This document shows positions 55,123-63,921 of a DNA stretch of 64,000 nt, piece after piece. The stretch is taken from NCBI RefSeq assembly GCF_009928485.1, contig NZ_JAABNP010000020.1:43652-107651 (forward strand), read 5' to 3'. This stretch comes from Clostridium sp. C2-6-12. Its GTDB lineage: Bacteria; Bacillota; Clostridia; Clostridiales; Clostridiaceae. The notes beneath the pieces were generated by a model that saw only the letters and a list, made by a program, of their open reading frames with translations, had not been told where the DNA came from and ran no database searches. The position numbers and the translations under genes are program-made. The stretch's first letter is position 1. Every line of letters begins with the position of its first letter.

Positions 55123-56121
55123 CTAAATATTATATTCACTCTTAAATTTCTCTATAAATTCTAAATATTTATCCCGCTCATTTATTATAGATTCTAACTT
55201 ACTTGCAAAAGTGTTTTGGGCCCAATTAACTTCATTATAATAATACCTGTTTGCAAGCCTCCAATACCTTTGTGGAAATTGGAGAAATACATATAAAACT
55301 TTATATTCCTCAGGTTTCAATGGTGATACTGAATTATATGAATCTATTATTGCTGCAGCAAATTCCAAATTCCATTCAACTCTCTTTAAAACCTTTATCA
55401 TAAAATTGCTTATATCAAAGGTTCTTAATTCCCTTTTACAATAATCAAAATCAATAACATGTACATCCATATTATCACTTAAAATTATATTATGATAAGT
55501 AAAATCATGATGACAAAAGCTTTTTTCAGTTTCTGCAACCATACATAATTCATAATAATCTGATTCTTTTAAATTTGATAACGAATTTCTTCCAATCTCT
55601 TTATAAAATTCCATTGATTTTAAGTAAAGCATATCAAAATCACTTTTTATATTTTTCTTCCTCACCATATCTCTCATTTTATCTAAAGATTTAATCCTTT
55701 TTTCTATTAAATGCGGCCATCTTCCTAGATCACTTTTAAGTTTAGAATTTTCAGGCGGATCATATCCTTTAGATGCTTCATGAAGATTAGCCAAAGTCTT
55801 TGCGGCTACCCTTACTTCATCGATATTATGAAAATCACATTCACGTCCTTCTAGCCATTCTGATAAAGTATACAAATCTTCATTTACTAATGCATATGGT
55901 TCTCCACTTATGTTTAAATAATATCTATCAAGATTGTTAAATCCATTTTTTCTTAGGTGTTCTTTAGCACCATATACAAACAGTAATTTTTGAGGTCCAT
56001 AATTTATTTTCTTTAAGCATCTTTCGCCTTTATCAGTTTTAAGATAGTAAACTCCTTTATTGGCTTTTATTTTTTCTATCTTAATGTTAAATTGCCTTTC
56101 TATTTCAAATTCCCTCATCAT
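55123..56121 (-). CDS. CotS-family spore coat protein (kinase fold)
   Basis: About 332 residues from the ATG at 56121, which has GGGGGTG six bases upstream; a GTG three codons earlier lies inside that site. The protein has the APH/choline-kinase fold: GVYYLKTDKGERCLKKI near the N-terminus, CHHDFTYHNIIL (His-Asp-x4-Asn catalytic loop) and VIDFDYC (metal-binding Asp). CotS and YutH/YsxE-type proteins of this family are incorporated in the spore coat. Because the catalytic residues are kept, real kinase activity is possible. It diverges from the glycosyltransferase gene. Confidence 0.88.
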   Translation of the reverse strand: MMREFEIERQFNIKIEKIKANKGVYYLKTDKGERCLKKINYGPQKLLFVYGAKEHLRKNGFNNLDRYYLNISGEPYALVNEDLYTLSEWLEGRECDFHNIDEVRVAAKTLANLHEASKGYDPPENSKLKSDLGRWPHLIEKRIKSLDKMRDMVRKKNIKSDFDMLYLKSMEFYKEIGRNSLSNLKESDYYELCMVAETEKSFCHHDFTYHNIILSDNMDVHVIDFDYCKRELRTFDISNFMIKVLKRVEWNLEFAAAIIDSYNSVSPLKPEEYKVLYVFLQFPQRYWRLANRYYYNEVNWAQNTFASKLESIINERDKYLEFIEKFKSEYNI

Positions 56122-56229
56122 AGTTCTCACCCCCTGTATATTTATATGAGGATATTAGTACTTTTATTAACATTTTTTATATTCTTTTAATATAATACAT
56201 TAAGACAAATACTATGAAAGGGTTTAATA

Positions 56230-57351
56230 ATGAAAATAGGAATAGACGGCAGGGCTGCAACGTGGTATCAAGGTACTGGTATAGGCACTTATACTAATCA
56301 ACTAATTCAAAGTCTTAATGATGTTGACCCTCATAATGACTATCTAATTTTTATGCCACAATGTAACTCTATAAAAAATTTAAAGCCTAATTTTAAAACA
56401 GAATTAACTGATTCTGCAGCATATAATAGCTTTTGGGATAACGTTAATGTTCCTAATATCTTAAATAATGCTGATATAGAACTTTATCATGTTCCACAAA
56501 ATGGAGTTGGTCTTTCTGAAAATATAAAATGTAAAAAAGTAATTACCTTGCATGATATAATCCCACTTAGAATGCCCGAAACTGTTAGTGAAAGATATCT
56601 AAAAATTTTCAATAATGAATTACCTAAAATTTTAAAATCTTGTGATGGTATAATTACTGTGTCTAACTTTTCTAAAAACGATATTGCTAAAGAATTTAAG
56701 TTTCCTCTTGAAAATATTTATGTAACACCTCTTGCAGCTGAAGATATTTATAAACCTATGAGTAAATGTAAATCTAAAGATTTAATTATAAAAAAATATG
56801 GTATCCAAGAAGATTTTATACTATATGTTGGGGGCTTTAGTCCAAGAAAAAATATATTAGGCTTAATTGAGGCATATTCAAATCTTCCTGCTAAATTGAA
56901 AGAAACCTTTAAATTAGTCATTACAGGTAGAAAAGGTGCTTCTTATGATAAGTACAAGAATAGAGCTGAAGAATTACATGTATCAAACAATGTAATTTTT
57001 ACAGGTTTCATTCCTGCTGAAGATATGCCATTATTTTATAATGCTACTGAAGTCTTGGTATACCCTTCCTTTTACGAAGGCTTTGGCTTACCTCCTATCG
57101 AAGCCATGGCTTGTGGAACACCAGTAATTGCATCAAATGTTACGTCATTGCCTGAAGTATGCTATGAATCAGCCCTTTTTATAGATCCAAATGACATAGA
57201 TTCTTTGTCTTATGATATTGAAAGAGTATTGAGCAATAGTTTGCTAAGATTAACCATGGTCAAAAAAAGCTTAACGCGCAATAAAGTTTTTTCTTGGAAT
57301 AAAACTGCCCTTGATACAATCTCTGCATATAAAGCTATCCTAAATTCATAG
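56230..57351 (+). CDS. GT4-type glycosyltransferase
   Basis: A 373-residue GT-B glycosyltransferase of the GT1/GT4 group. The N-terminal GIDGRAATWYQGTGIGTYT is the acceptor-side loop. The C-terminal half has VGGFSPRKNI, VITGRKG and the EGFGLPPIEAMACGTPVI signature with the nucleotide-sugar-binding Glu pair. Transcribed away from cotS by 108 bases. Genes of this kind often sit beside cotS (as cotSA), so a role in spore coat or outer-layer glycosylation is plausible but not shown. AAAGGG ribosome site. Confidence 0.88.
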   Translation: MKIGIDGRAATWYQGTGIGTYTNQLIQSLNDVDPHNDYLIFMPQCNSIKNLKPNFKTELTDSAAYNSFWDNVNVPNILNNADIELYHVPQNGVGLSENIKCKKVITLHDIIPLRMPETVSERYLKIFNNELPKILKSCDGIITVSNFSKNDIAKEFKFPLENIYVTPLAAEDIYKPMSKCKSKDLIIKKYGIQEDFILYVGGFSPRKNILGLIEAYSNLPAKLKETFKLVITGRKGASYDKYKNRAEELHVSNNVIFTGFIPAEDMPLFYNATEVLVYPSFYEGFGLPPIEAMACGTPVIASNVTSLPEVCYESALFIDPNDIDSLSYDIERVLSNSLLRLTMVKKSLTRNKVFSWNKTALDTISAYKAILNS

Positions 57352-57382
57352 ATCTTATGCATTTATTTAATAAATCAATAAA

Positions 57383-57445
57383 ACAGGTAGCCTTATTAAG
57401 CTGTATCCTACCTCATTAATTGGATACATGCTTTTGACTACCTGT
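57383..57445 (+). terminator. Branched terminator of the glycosyltransferase gene
   Basis: Outer stem ACAGGTAG/CTACCTGT encloses an inner stem GTATCC/GGATAC, followed by ATTTTTATTTTTT. Confidence 0.8.
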
Positions 57446-57577
57446 ATTTTTATTTTTTCTAAATCTAATTATGAAAATACACTCATAATTATTATTATAA
57501 AAATTAGCTAACTATTTACTTCAAAATAAAGATTTAATAAATGTGAAAAAACATACATTATAACAAACATTTATGTT

Positions 57578-57619
57578 TTAGTTCAATAACGCCTTAATAA
57601 CATGCATATAGTGAACTAA
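57578..57619. promoter_or_regulatory. Inverted repeat upstream of tspO
   Basis: TTAGTTCA (57578-57585) and TGAACTAA (57612-57619), perfect eight-base arms 26 bases apart, about 110 bases before the TspO start. Possibly an operator with widely spaced half-sites. Nothing else is recognised in this 380-base gap apart from the terminator at 57383-57445. Confidence 0.35.
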
Positions 57620-57731
57620 TATGACATAGCTATATATTATGAACAATATATATACCCTAAATTATTATAAAAATCAATTTTCAAAAACTGCGATGTATTA
57701 CTTACATTTAATAATCTTTAAGGAGAAAAAT

Positions 57732-58235
57732 ATGAGAAATAAAACTCAACACCAAGAAGACTTTAAATTTATTCCTTTTTTAATTTCTTTAATTATACCG
57801 CTTACACTTGGACTAATAGTATATTTATTAATTCCAAATATGAAAGCGTTGTATGAGACCTTAGAAAAACCATTTTGGGCATTGCCCTCTATAGCATTTC
57901 CAATTGCATGGACTATCCTTTATATTTTAATGGGCATAGCTTCATACAAAGTTTATATAAAGAAATATGAAAATATAGATGTAAGTTCAGCCTTGTTTGT
58001 TTATGCAATACAACTGCTGCTAAATATACTATGGTCATTTATATTTTTTAGCTTCAGACTCTATGGTCTAGCTTTTATTGAACTTTTAATTTTACTTATT
58101 TTTGTCATATTAACATTAATAAGGTTTTATCAAAAGTCTGGAATAAAAGCTGCTATTTTATTACTCCCTTATTTACTTTGGATAATCTACGCAGGAGTTT
58201 TAAATTTTTTTATCTGGATGCTAAATGAAATGTAG
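57732..58235 (+). CDS. TspO/MBR family membrane protein
   Basis: About 167 residues from the ATG at 57732, which has AAGGAG upstream; an in-frame ATG at 57639 has none. Five hydrophobic segments. The family blocks KPFWALPSIAFPIAWTILY, a Trp-rich NILWSFIFFSFRLYGLAF and PYLLWIIYAGVLNF are present. TspO proteins bind tetrapyrroles or sterol-like ligands and act in stress responses. It is followed at four bases by the stop of a convergent gene, with no terminator between. Confidence 0.9.
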   Translation: MRNKTQHQEDFKFIPFLISLIIPLTLGLIVYLLIPNMKALYETLEKPFWALPSIAFPIAWTILYILMGIASYKVYIKKYENIDVSSALFVYAIQLLLNILWSFIFFSFRLYGLAFIELLILLIFVILTLIRFYQKSGIKAAILLLPYLLWIIYAGVLNFFIWMLNEM

Positions 58236-58239
58236 CCTT

Positions 58240-59301
58240 TTACCATTTCATTACTTCTTTTATTTTATTTATTAAAGTTACTGACATTTTTTCATGGGTT
58301 CTTAAACTTGGATGCCAGTCTGTACCTATTCCATCCTCCTCTAATTGGACATCAAAAAAATGTGTATGAATTTTTCTATCACCTGTTGAATTTTTAAATT
58401 TATTGACAGCTGTTTTTACTGCTGGACATAACTCTTGCCCCATTGCACCAAGTGTACAAATTATTTCTGCCTCTGGATTAAAATTTCTTATTTTCCTTAT
58501 AAAATCATAATATCCATATGCAAATGCGTCTATTTTCTCTTTTACATTCTTTGTATAACTTGAATCATTTGTCCCTAAATTAACAACGATTAAGTCTGGT
58601 ACAAATAAATCATTATCCCATAGTTCAAAATCCTTATTACCTAAATCATTATCTATAGCAGCATCTGTATATTTATAAAGCATTGGCATAAGCCATTCTG
58701 TATTAGGCTCCTCAACCTCTGTCCATGAAGAAATAACACCTATACCACTCCAAGAAACGCAGTTAAAATCGGCGTTAAAATAACGTGCAGTTCTAGCTGC
58801 GTATGCTTCCCAAGGATTTTCCTGAGCTGTATTGAATATATCCTTTTCATAAACACCTTCTATTCCATATCCACAAGTTATTGAATCTCCAATAAATTCA
58901 ATACGCCTTTCTTTGGATTTGGTGGGAGTTATTTCTCCTTCCCCCTCTATTATTACTTCTTTAATTCCAACTTTTGAAAAAGCTGCTTCAGACATTTTCA
59001 TTAATCGTATTGTAACTTTTCTTGAGATATCACTTTCATAAATACAATAAGTACTTTCATTGCTATCTAAAAGAATTCGTTTCCTTGGTGCATCCTCATC
59101 ATCTATAAAAACAGCTATCCATGCCTTAAGTGTATCCTCCCATTTTGAGCTATCAGTGCACAAAACAACACTAGCACTTGTCCCAATAAATTCAAATTCT
59201 ATTCCTGAACAAGAATAATTGATATATCTAACATCCTCTACTTGTTTAGTTCTTCCTAATATTCTAACCTTATCTTCATTCACTTTAAAACTTTTTTTCA
59301 T
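58240..59301 (-). CDS. SGNH carbohydrate esterase, CE2-like
   Basis: A 353-residue esterase. The N-terminal jelly-roll domain (about 10-125) precedes an SGNH hydrolase domain (about 130-350). Block I is FIGDSITCGYGIEG with the nucleophile Ser, block III is NLGTNDSS, and the catalytic His lies in DWHPSLRTHEKM. This two-domain plan fits CE2 enzymes, which remove acetyl groups from xylan or gluco-oligosaccharides. There is no signal peptide, so it would act in the cytoplasm on imported sugars. AGGG ribosome site. Confidence 0.87.
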   Translation of the reverse strand: MKKSFKVNEDKVRILGRTKQVEDVRYINYSCSGIEFEFIGTSASVVLCTDSSKWEDTLKAWIAVFIDDEDAPRKRILLDSNESTYCIYESDISRKVTIRLMKMSEAAFSKVGIKEVIIEGEGEITPTKSKERRIEFIGDSITCGYGIEGVYEKDIFNTAQENPWEAYAARTARYFNADFNCVSWSGIGVISSWTEVEEPNTEWLMPMLYKYTDAAIDNDLGNKDFELWDNDLFVPDLIVVNLGTNDSSYTKNVKEKIDAFAYGYYDFIRKIRNFNPEAEIICTLGAMGQELCPAVKTAVNKFKNSTGDRKIHTHFFDVQLEEDGIGTDWHPSLRTHEKMSVTLINKIKEVMKW

Positions 59302-59500
59302 TATTTTCCCTACCTTATTGCCAAATATAAAATTCTATGTGTAATAATTCTTTATAAACATTCTAAAAAATCTCAAAATATTTTCTTCCCTAGCTATTAA
59401 CTTTCTCAGAGTGTCATAAACAAAATAAAATTTTAGCTGATATCTGAAGAAATGTTATATCATAAAACACATAAAAATTATATCATAATTGCATTATTTT

Positions 59501-60535
59501 TTAACTTGGAAGATTATCTAAAGTTTTAAATTCATATCCTTGTCTTTTCCATTCTTTGATTAAACTATCTAAAATAGTTGCGTTAGTTTTTGATACAGCA
59601 TGAAGCAAACAAATCATACCATTACGTGTATTTTTTAATAGTTTTGATTTTGCTTCCCCTGGATCAGGCTGATTATCAACATTATAATCTTGATATGCAA
59701 GACTGAAAAATACAGATTTGTATCCTAATTTTTGAGTATAGTAAAGTGACAATTCACTAAAAGTACCTTCAGGTGGTCTGAAATATTTGGACATTCTGCA
59801 GCCTGGAATATTGTTTACAGCCTCCTCTACACCTATTAATTCAGCATTAAATGCATTTTCATCAGTAAACTTCGGCATAGATTTATGATTTACAGAATGA
59901 TTAGCTATTATATGTCCCTCATTACTCATTCTTTTTAGTAGTTCACTATCAGGAACGCCATTATAACTTCCAGTTACATAAGGCTTAGTAACAAAAAAAG
60001 CAGCTTGTACATTATTTGCCTTTAAGGTATTTAAAATACTTTCTGTGTAGCCATTTTCATATCCTTCATCAAAAGTAAGATAAATAATCTTTTGTGAAGT
60101 GTCACCAAATCCATAGCCTTTATATTTTTTCAAAAGCTCCGCACTATCTCTTGAGGAATAAAGCCAGGACCACTCTATAGCTTTCGTACTTAGAGAGGAT
60201 ATATCTGATACCATAGTAGGCGTAGATGGTTTTTCTGGTACATTTAATTTTGTTTTAATCTCGGACTTTTGTTTATTATTTGATTCTACTGAAGCTGAAG
60301 AATCTGTTTCTGTCTTTTTACCAGTTTGTGATTCTGCCTTAACTTTTTCATCTGAGGACTTTTGCTGTTCCGTAATCTTTCCACTGCTGGAATCATTAGA
60401 TTCTATATTATTTCGTGAATTTACAGCCTGTACACTATCTTGATTTTCTTTTCCTCCACCACAGCCAGATAAAAATAATGCTAAAATCACATATAAAGCT
60501 AAATTTCTTTTAAATAATCTTGTCCTTCTAAACAT
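59501..60535 (-). CDS. PdaA-like polysaccharide deacetylase lipoprotein
   Basis: A 344-residue lipoprotein; the signal segment ends in FLSGCGGG. A Ser/Lys/Glu-rich linker (about 30-105) leads to a polysaccharide deacetylase domain (about 120-340). Motifs: IYLTFDEGYENG, the HxxxH zinc pair in NHSVNHKSM, FRPPEGTFSE and LLHAVSKTN. The TFDEGYENG form is characteristic of PdaA, which makes muramic delta-lactam in the spore cortex. The lipoprotein anchor and linker are less usual for that group. No neighbouring cortex gene is visible. Confidence 0.88.
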   Translation of the reverse strand: MFRRTRLFKRNLALYVILALFLSGCGGGKENQDSVQAVNSRNNIESNDSSSGKITEQQKSSDEKVKAESQTGKKTETDSSASVESNNKQKSEIKTKLNVPEKPSTPTMVSDISSLSTKAIEWSWLYSSRDSAELLKKYKGYGFGDTSQKIIYLTFDEGYENGYTESILNTLKANNVQAAFFVTKPYVTGSYNGVPDSELLKRMSNEGHIIANHSVNHKSMPKFTDENAFNAELIGVEEAVNNIPGCRMSKYFRPPEGTFSELSLYYTQKLGYKSVFFSLAYQDYNVDNQPDPGEAKSKLLKNTRNGMICLLHAVSKTNATILDSLIKEWKRQGYEFKTLDNLPS

Positions 60536-60670
60536 CTTTTCTCACCCACCTCACATTTTTACATTTTCTTCAATAGTTCTACAGTTTATTAACCTCATTA
60601 TTACAAATTATATGCCAATATTCAACAGTTGTTATTAAATAAACTGAATAATCTTATAATTTCTTAAGCA

Positions 60671-60710
60671 TAAAAACTTCAACAAGTATTAATACCTGTT
60701 GAAGTTTTTA
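60671..60710. terminator. Orphan strong hairpin
   Basis: Twenty-base arms (TAAAAACTTCAACAAGTATT and near complement, one mismatch) with T-runs. No intact gene ends here; it probably served the decayed HD-GYP gene whose tail lies at 60787-60855. Confidence 0.6.
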
Positions 60711-60786
60711 TATTTGATGAATTTTAATATATTTTTTATAATATTTTTCCACATAATATCACTTCTATTCCATTGTCTGATTTAAC

Positions 60787-60855
60787 TTAATAAATATTCC
60801 AACTAAAATTAGGATCAAACTGTTCTCCTGAATTTTTTATTATTTCTTTAATTAT
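60787..60855 (-). pseudogene. C-terminal relic of an HD-GYP protein
   Basis: Twenty-two codons read IIKEIIKNSGEQFDPNFS and end in NIY-stop. SGxQFDP is the usual tail of HD-GYP phosphodiesterases (GTHFDPDIV in the protein at 48025). A stop lies immediately upstream in frame and nothing of the catalytic domain remains. A terminator-like hairpin follows at 60671-60710. Confidence 0.5.
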
Positions 60856-60980
60856 TCAATAAATAGAGATTTATACTGTTGGGACATTTTTTATAAAACT
60901 CTAATTTTGATGTTATAGTAAATATTTATATATTATTCAAAATAAAAATTAAATAAATAAATTATATAATATGCATAAAA

Positions 60981-61018
60981 AAAAGATAGATTAAAACTTA
61001 ATGCCTAATCTATCTTTT
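60981..61018 (-). terminator. Terminator of the 56-residue protein gene
   Basis: Perfect 13-pair stem AAAAGATAGATTA/TAATCTATCTTTT with a 12-base loop and a T-run leftward, nine bases past the stop. Confidence 0.85.
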
Positions 61019-61026
61019 AAAAATAA

Positions 61027-61197
61027 TTATTGAGCTTGCAAGAATTTTTCATAGTTCTCTATCATATCCTCTCTGTCAGTCATTTTTAACCAATTGTTAT
61101 ACTTAAGAATATTTTGTTCTAGAGTTTCTAATTTTATCTCGCTGTCATTTTTCTTTTTCATTTCCACATACATATTTATTTTAATTATATTTCCCAT
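61027..61197 (-). CDS. Small acidic/basic protein of 56 residues, unknown
   Basis: A short reading frame from the ATG at 61197 to TAA at 61027, with a strong GAGGAGGTG site seven bases upstream and a perfect terminator nine bases downstream. The product begins MGNIIKINMYVEMKKKNDSE and ends in EKFLQAQ. It is mostly helical with mixed charge, and has no signal peptide, membrane segment or Cys. I do not recognise it. The tight signals on both sides argue that it is a real gene. Confidence 0.75.
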   Translation of the reverse strand: MGNIIKINMYVEMKKKNDSEIKLETLEQNILKYNNWLKMTDREDMIENYEKFLQAQ

Positions 61198-61390
61198 TTG
61201 TTTCACCTCCTCTCTTATTATACATAATAATACAAATATTTTTGAATTTTTCGGTACTAAAATTGCTTATTTTAAGAAAAAAATTTAAAGCCATGGTTTT
61301 ATTATGACTTTAAATTAAAATTTTTAAGTTTGTATAAGCTTTAAAAAGTATTTTCTTCTCAAATTAAAATTTGCACCTATAAAAAGAGTG

Positions 61391-61462
61391 GCTATGCCAC
61401 AATACGGAACTTAATTAAAAAGCTCAAAGACTTTTCCTCCTAACTGTTAACTGTTAATTGAT
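61391..61462. repeat. Dispersed repeat fragment next to the zinc-ribbon gene
   Basis: CTATGCCACAAT and GGAACTT match the unit of the tandem repeat at 42963-43075. TAACTGTTAACTGTTAATTG follows, matching the GTTAAC-type fragments elsewhere. The two elements may be parts of one larger mobile or amplified unit. Confidence 0.5.
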
Positions 61463-61711
61463 TTAAGCCCATCTTTTTAAATTTTTAAGTTCCTTATTTA
61501 AATGTTCCCTAGCTTGCTCTTCTGTAAACCCCTCTTTCATCATGAAAGGTATACATGTTTCAATCATTTCTTCAAAGGTTTCATTTGGCTTATTGAATTC
61601 ACCATTTGGATAGCAATATATACAATACTCTGTATTAACTGCCCCATCCTTATTCTTGCCATATAATTCTTTACTCTCCATAGGCATTCCACAACTTTGA
61701 CAAATATCCAT
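61463..61711 (-). CDS. Putative zinc-ribbon domain protein
   Basis: About 82 residues from the ATG at 61711, which has GAGGAG eight bases upstream; a GTG three codons earlier is less likely. The N-terminus MDICQSCGMPM and the block EYCIYCYPNGEF supply four Cys for one zinc. The helical C-terminus (FEEMIETCIPFMMKEGFTEE) is typical of the small zinc-ribbon family found beside regulators in Firmicutes. It lies 23 bases after the CMD-family gene, in the same operon. Function unknown. Confidence 0.85.
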   Translation of the reverse strand: MDICQSCGMPMESKELYGKNKDGAVNTEYCIYCYPNGEFNKPNETFEEMIETCIPFMMKEGFTEEQAREHLNKELKNLKRWA

Positions 61712-61734
61712 TATCCCCACTCCTCTATTAATTT

Positions 61735-62055
61735 TTATTCCATATCATATGCTTTTATTGCTATTGGTAATGATTGAATTACTACATTTCCCACAGCTGG
61801 CAAACCAACCAAAATAGCACTTATTATTTCTTCTCTTGTTGCTCCAAGTTCTTTCGCATGCTTTACATGAAATGGCAAACCACTTTCAAGCCTTGAAGAA
61901 GCTAACACTGCAATATAAGCTAATTCTTCTGTTTTTGAATCAAGCTTACTTACGGAATCTAATTTTTGCACAGTTTCCATCCATATATTCTGATATGCTG
62001 GAGCTTCCTTCATAAAAATTTGAAAGGCATTACTAATTGCTGACATATCACTCAT
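61735..62055 (-). CDS. Carboxymuconolactone decarboxylase (CMD/AhpD-like) family protein, Cys-less
   Basis: A 106-residue helical protein of the CMD fold, with the core AYIAVLASSRLESGLPFHVKHAKELGATREE. Members related to AhpD carry a redox CxxC before the FHxxxA helix. Here the positions are occupied by SRLESGLP, so disulfide peroxidase support is unlikely. GGAGG ribosome site. It lies between the WYL regulator and the zinc-ribbon gene, which together look like a small operon. Confidence 0.85.
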   Translation of the reverse strand: MSDMSAISNAFQIFMKEAPAYQNIWMETVQKLDSVSKLDSKTEELAYIAVLASSRLESGLPFHVKHAKELGATREEIISAILVGLPAVGNVVIQSLPIAIKAYDME

Positions 62056-62151
62056 TTTTCATTCCTCCTTAAAATCAATATAACAATCTATTTAACAATC
62101 ATTGATTCTTTACACTTATTATTCTAAGGTTTATACTATGACAGCTGTATG

Positions 62152-63069
62152 TCATATATTATTTTTTTCTATACATAAATTAAGTCTTTTCAAAAATTCT
62201 TCTCTTAACCAAATAGGCTCAATAATTTTAACATATGGAACTAATCCAAAAAGAAATGAATAAAGCCATTCATCAACAGGGAAATCCAAATTTACAACTA
62301 TCTTATCTCCTACAATCTCACAATTTCGATAATCAATATAATCCGTTAGTTTTCCCTTAAGTTCTTTATCTATTTCTAGAATTATATTAGTACCTTCTCT
62401 CTCATAATGTAAATTATATTCCCATGGTGAAGGTTTGGGCGTTTCTATTGCTAAAAATTCTTCTTCTAATAAATCACAAGAAGTTATTCTACTTAACTTA
62501 AACATTCTAAATTCTTCACGAAGCTCACAATATGCATACACGTACCAAACTGTTCCCAGCATTACCAAAGTATAAGGACATATTACTCTATCTGTCTCTT
62601 TGAAGTTTGCATCTATATACTTAATATGGATTTTATTATAACTATCCCTTGCTTTTGTTATTATTTCAATATTGTTTTTGAAATTTAATTCATTAATTAG
62701 AGGATTTAATTTCACTACAAGCTTATTATCTTCTGATTCACTTGAAGAAGGTATCATTGAAAATTTATTTGATGCAGATTTAATATCTAAATAAGGTAAT
62801 ACTTGTTCCAAACTTTCTAAAAGAGACTTAATCACCTTTGCTTCTTTGGTGTTTAAAAAATTCATATCTAATTTATAATTATCAAGAAGCTGATATCCAC
62901 CATTCTTTCCAATTTCCGCATATATAGGAATACCAGCCATACTTAAAGTATCAATATCTCTTTGAATAGTTCTAACTGATACTTGAAAGTATTCTGCTAA
63001 TTCCTTGGCTGTTATTTTTTCTTTATTAATAATCAGCATTAAAATGCTAAATAACCTATCAATTTTCAT
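62152..63069 (-). CDS. YafY-type HTH/WYL-domain transcriptional regulator
   Basis: A 305-residue regulator. The N-terminal HTH_11 (about 1-60) includes KELAEYFQVSVRTIQRDIDTL. The WYL domain (about 135-215) includes VMLGTVWYVYAYCELREEFR, and a C-terminal WCX-like segment follows. GGAGG ribosome site. It lies 96 bases before the CMD-family gene on the same strand and probably controls it and the zinc-ribbon gene. The ligand is unknown. Confidence 0.9.
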   Translation of the reverse strand: MKIDRLFSILMLIINKEKITAKELAEYFQVSVRTIQRDIDTLSMAGIPIYAEIGKNGGYQLLDNYKLDMNFLNTKEAKVIKSLLESLEQVLPYLDIKSASNKFSMIPSSSESEDNKLVVKLNPLINELNFKNNIEIITKARDSYNKIHIKYIDANFKETDRVICPYTLVMLGTVWYVYAYCELREEFRMFKLSRITSCDLLEEEFLAIETPKPSPWEYNLHYEREGTNIILEIDKELKGKLTDYIDYRNCEIVGDKIVVNLDFPVDEWLYSFLFGLVPYVKIIEPIWLREEFLKRLNLCIEKNNI

Positions 63070-63165
63070 TTTAAGTCCTCCAAATGCTTTTTAATGAATA
63101 AAATCATTTTATAACATATATCTTAAATTGGATAGAACTACAACTATAATCCTTATAAATCATTC

Positions 63166-63921
63166 CTATGAATATATTACCTTTATACTTTCTTTCTTAT
63201 AAAACAACACACTACTTAATATGATGTTGCTTAATGGTATCACTGCTATTCCTAGAATAATACTAGCTGCTGGTAAAGCTAGCGCCGTAAAGATTAAGAA
63301 TATTATTGGTACATAAATCAAAACAAAAGACATACCACTAAATATTATTAAAATCATCTTTCCATATTCTAAATTTTGCTTCCTTTTAAATGCAAATTGA
63401 ATACCAAGCCCAGCTAATGTAAAAATAGTTGGCCACAAAAACATATAACTTGCTGATTTAAATTTTAAACTTGAGCCTAGTGTAAGAAGAATCATCATAA
63501 ACATATTTCCATAAATCATATTCTCATAGGATATTTTATTATGAACAACTTTGAATAAAATAAATATAATACAACTAATCAACACAGCCAAAATAATCAT
63601 AAATATTCTTTGCTCAATTACCATTGTAGCACTAATGCTATGTGGTAATTTCCCATAACGTATATTGGCATATAAAGAATATATTTTTACTCCTATACTT
63701 CCTACAATTATTGATATTATTATAAGTGACAATGTTAATAAGAAACCTATAAATGTATTTCTAAAAGATAATATATCATTCTTAAATCCATATATAAAAG
63801 TAAATACAAATAATATTAATGCAAAACTAAAAAATGGAATTACAAGACTTGATGAATATTCAACAAAAACTGATTTAGCAATAGTAAAATATACCGAGCC
63901 TCCACTTTCCATATTATTCAA
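63166..63921 (-). CDS. Multi-pass membrane protein, 5' end probably beyond the window
   Basis: At least 251 residues with about seven hydrophobic segments and no family I recognise. The first available start in the window is a TTG at 63921 (or ATG at 63912), and neither has a ribosome site. The frame stays open upstream to the window edge (reading about KKKIRIHKNIYRLVKHFGN), so the real start probably lies further right. Weakly, proteins of this shape often have an N-terminal zinc ribbon. Confidence 0.6.
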   Translation of the reverse strand: MNNMESGGSVYFTIAKSVFVEYSSSLVIPFFSFALILFVFTFIYGFKNDILSFRNTFIGFLLTLSLIIISIIVGSIGVKIYSLYANIRYGKLPHSISATMVIEQRIFMIILAVLISCIIFILFKVVHNKISYENMIYGNMFMMILLTLGSSLKFKSASYMFLWPTIFTLAGLGIQFAFKRKQNLEYGKMILIIFSGMSFVLIYVPIIFLIFTALALPAASIILGIAVIPLSNIILSSVLFYKKESIKVIYS

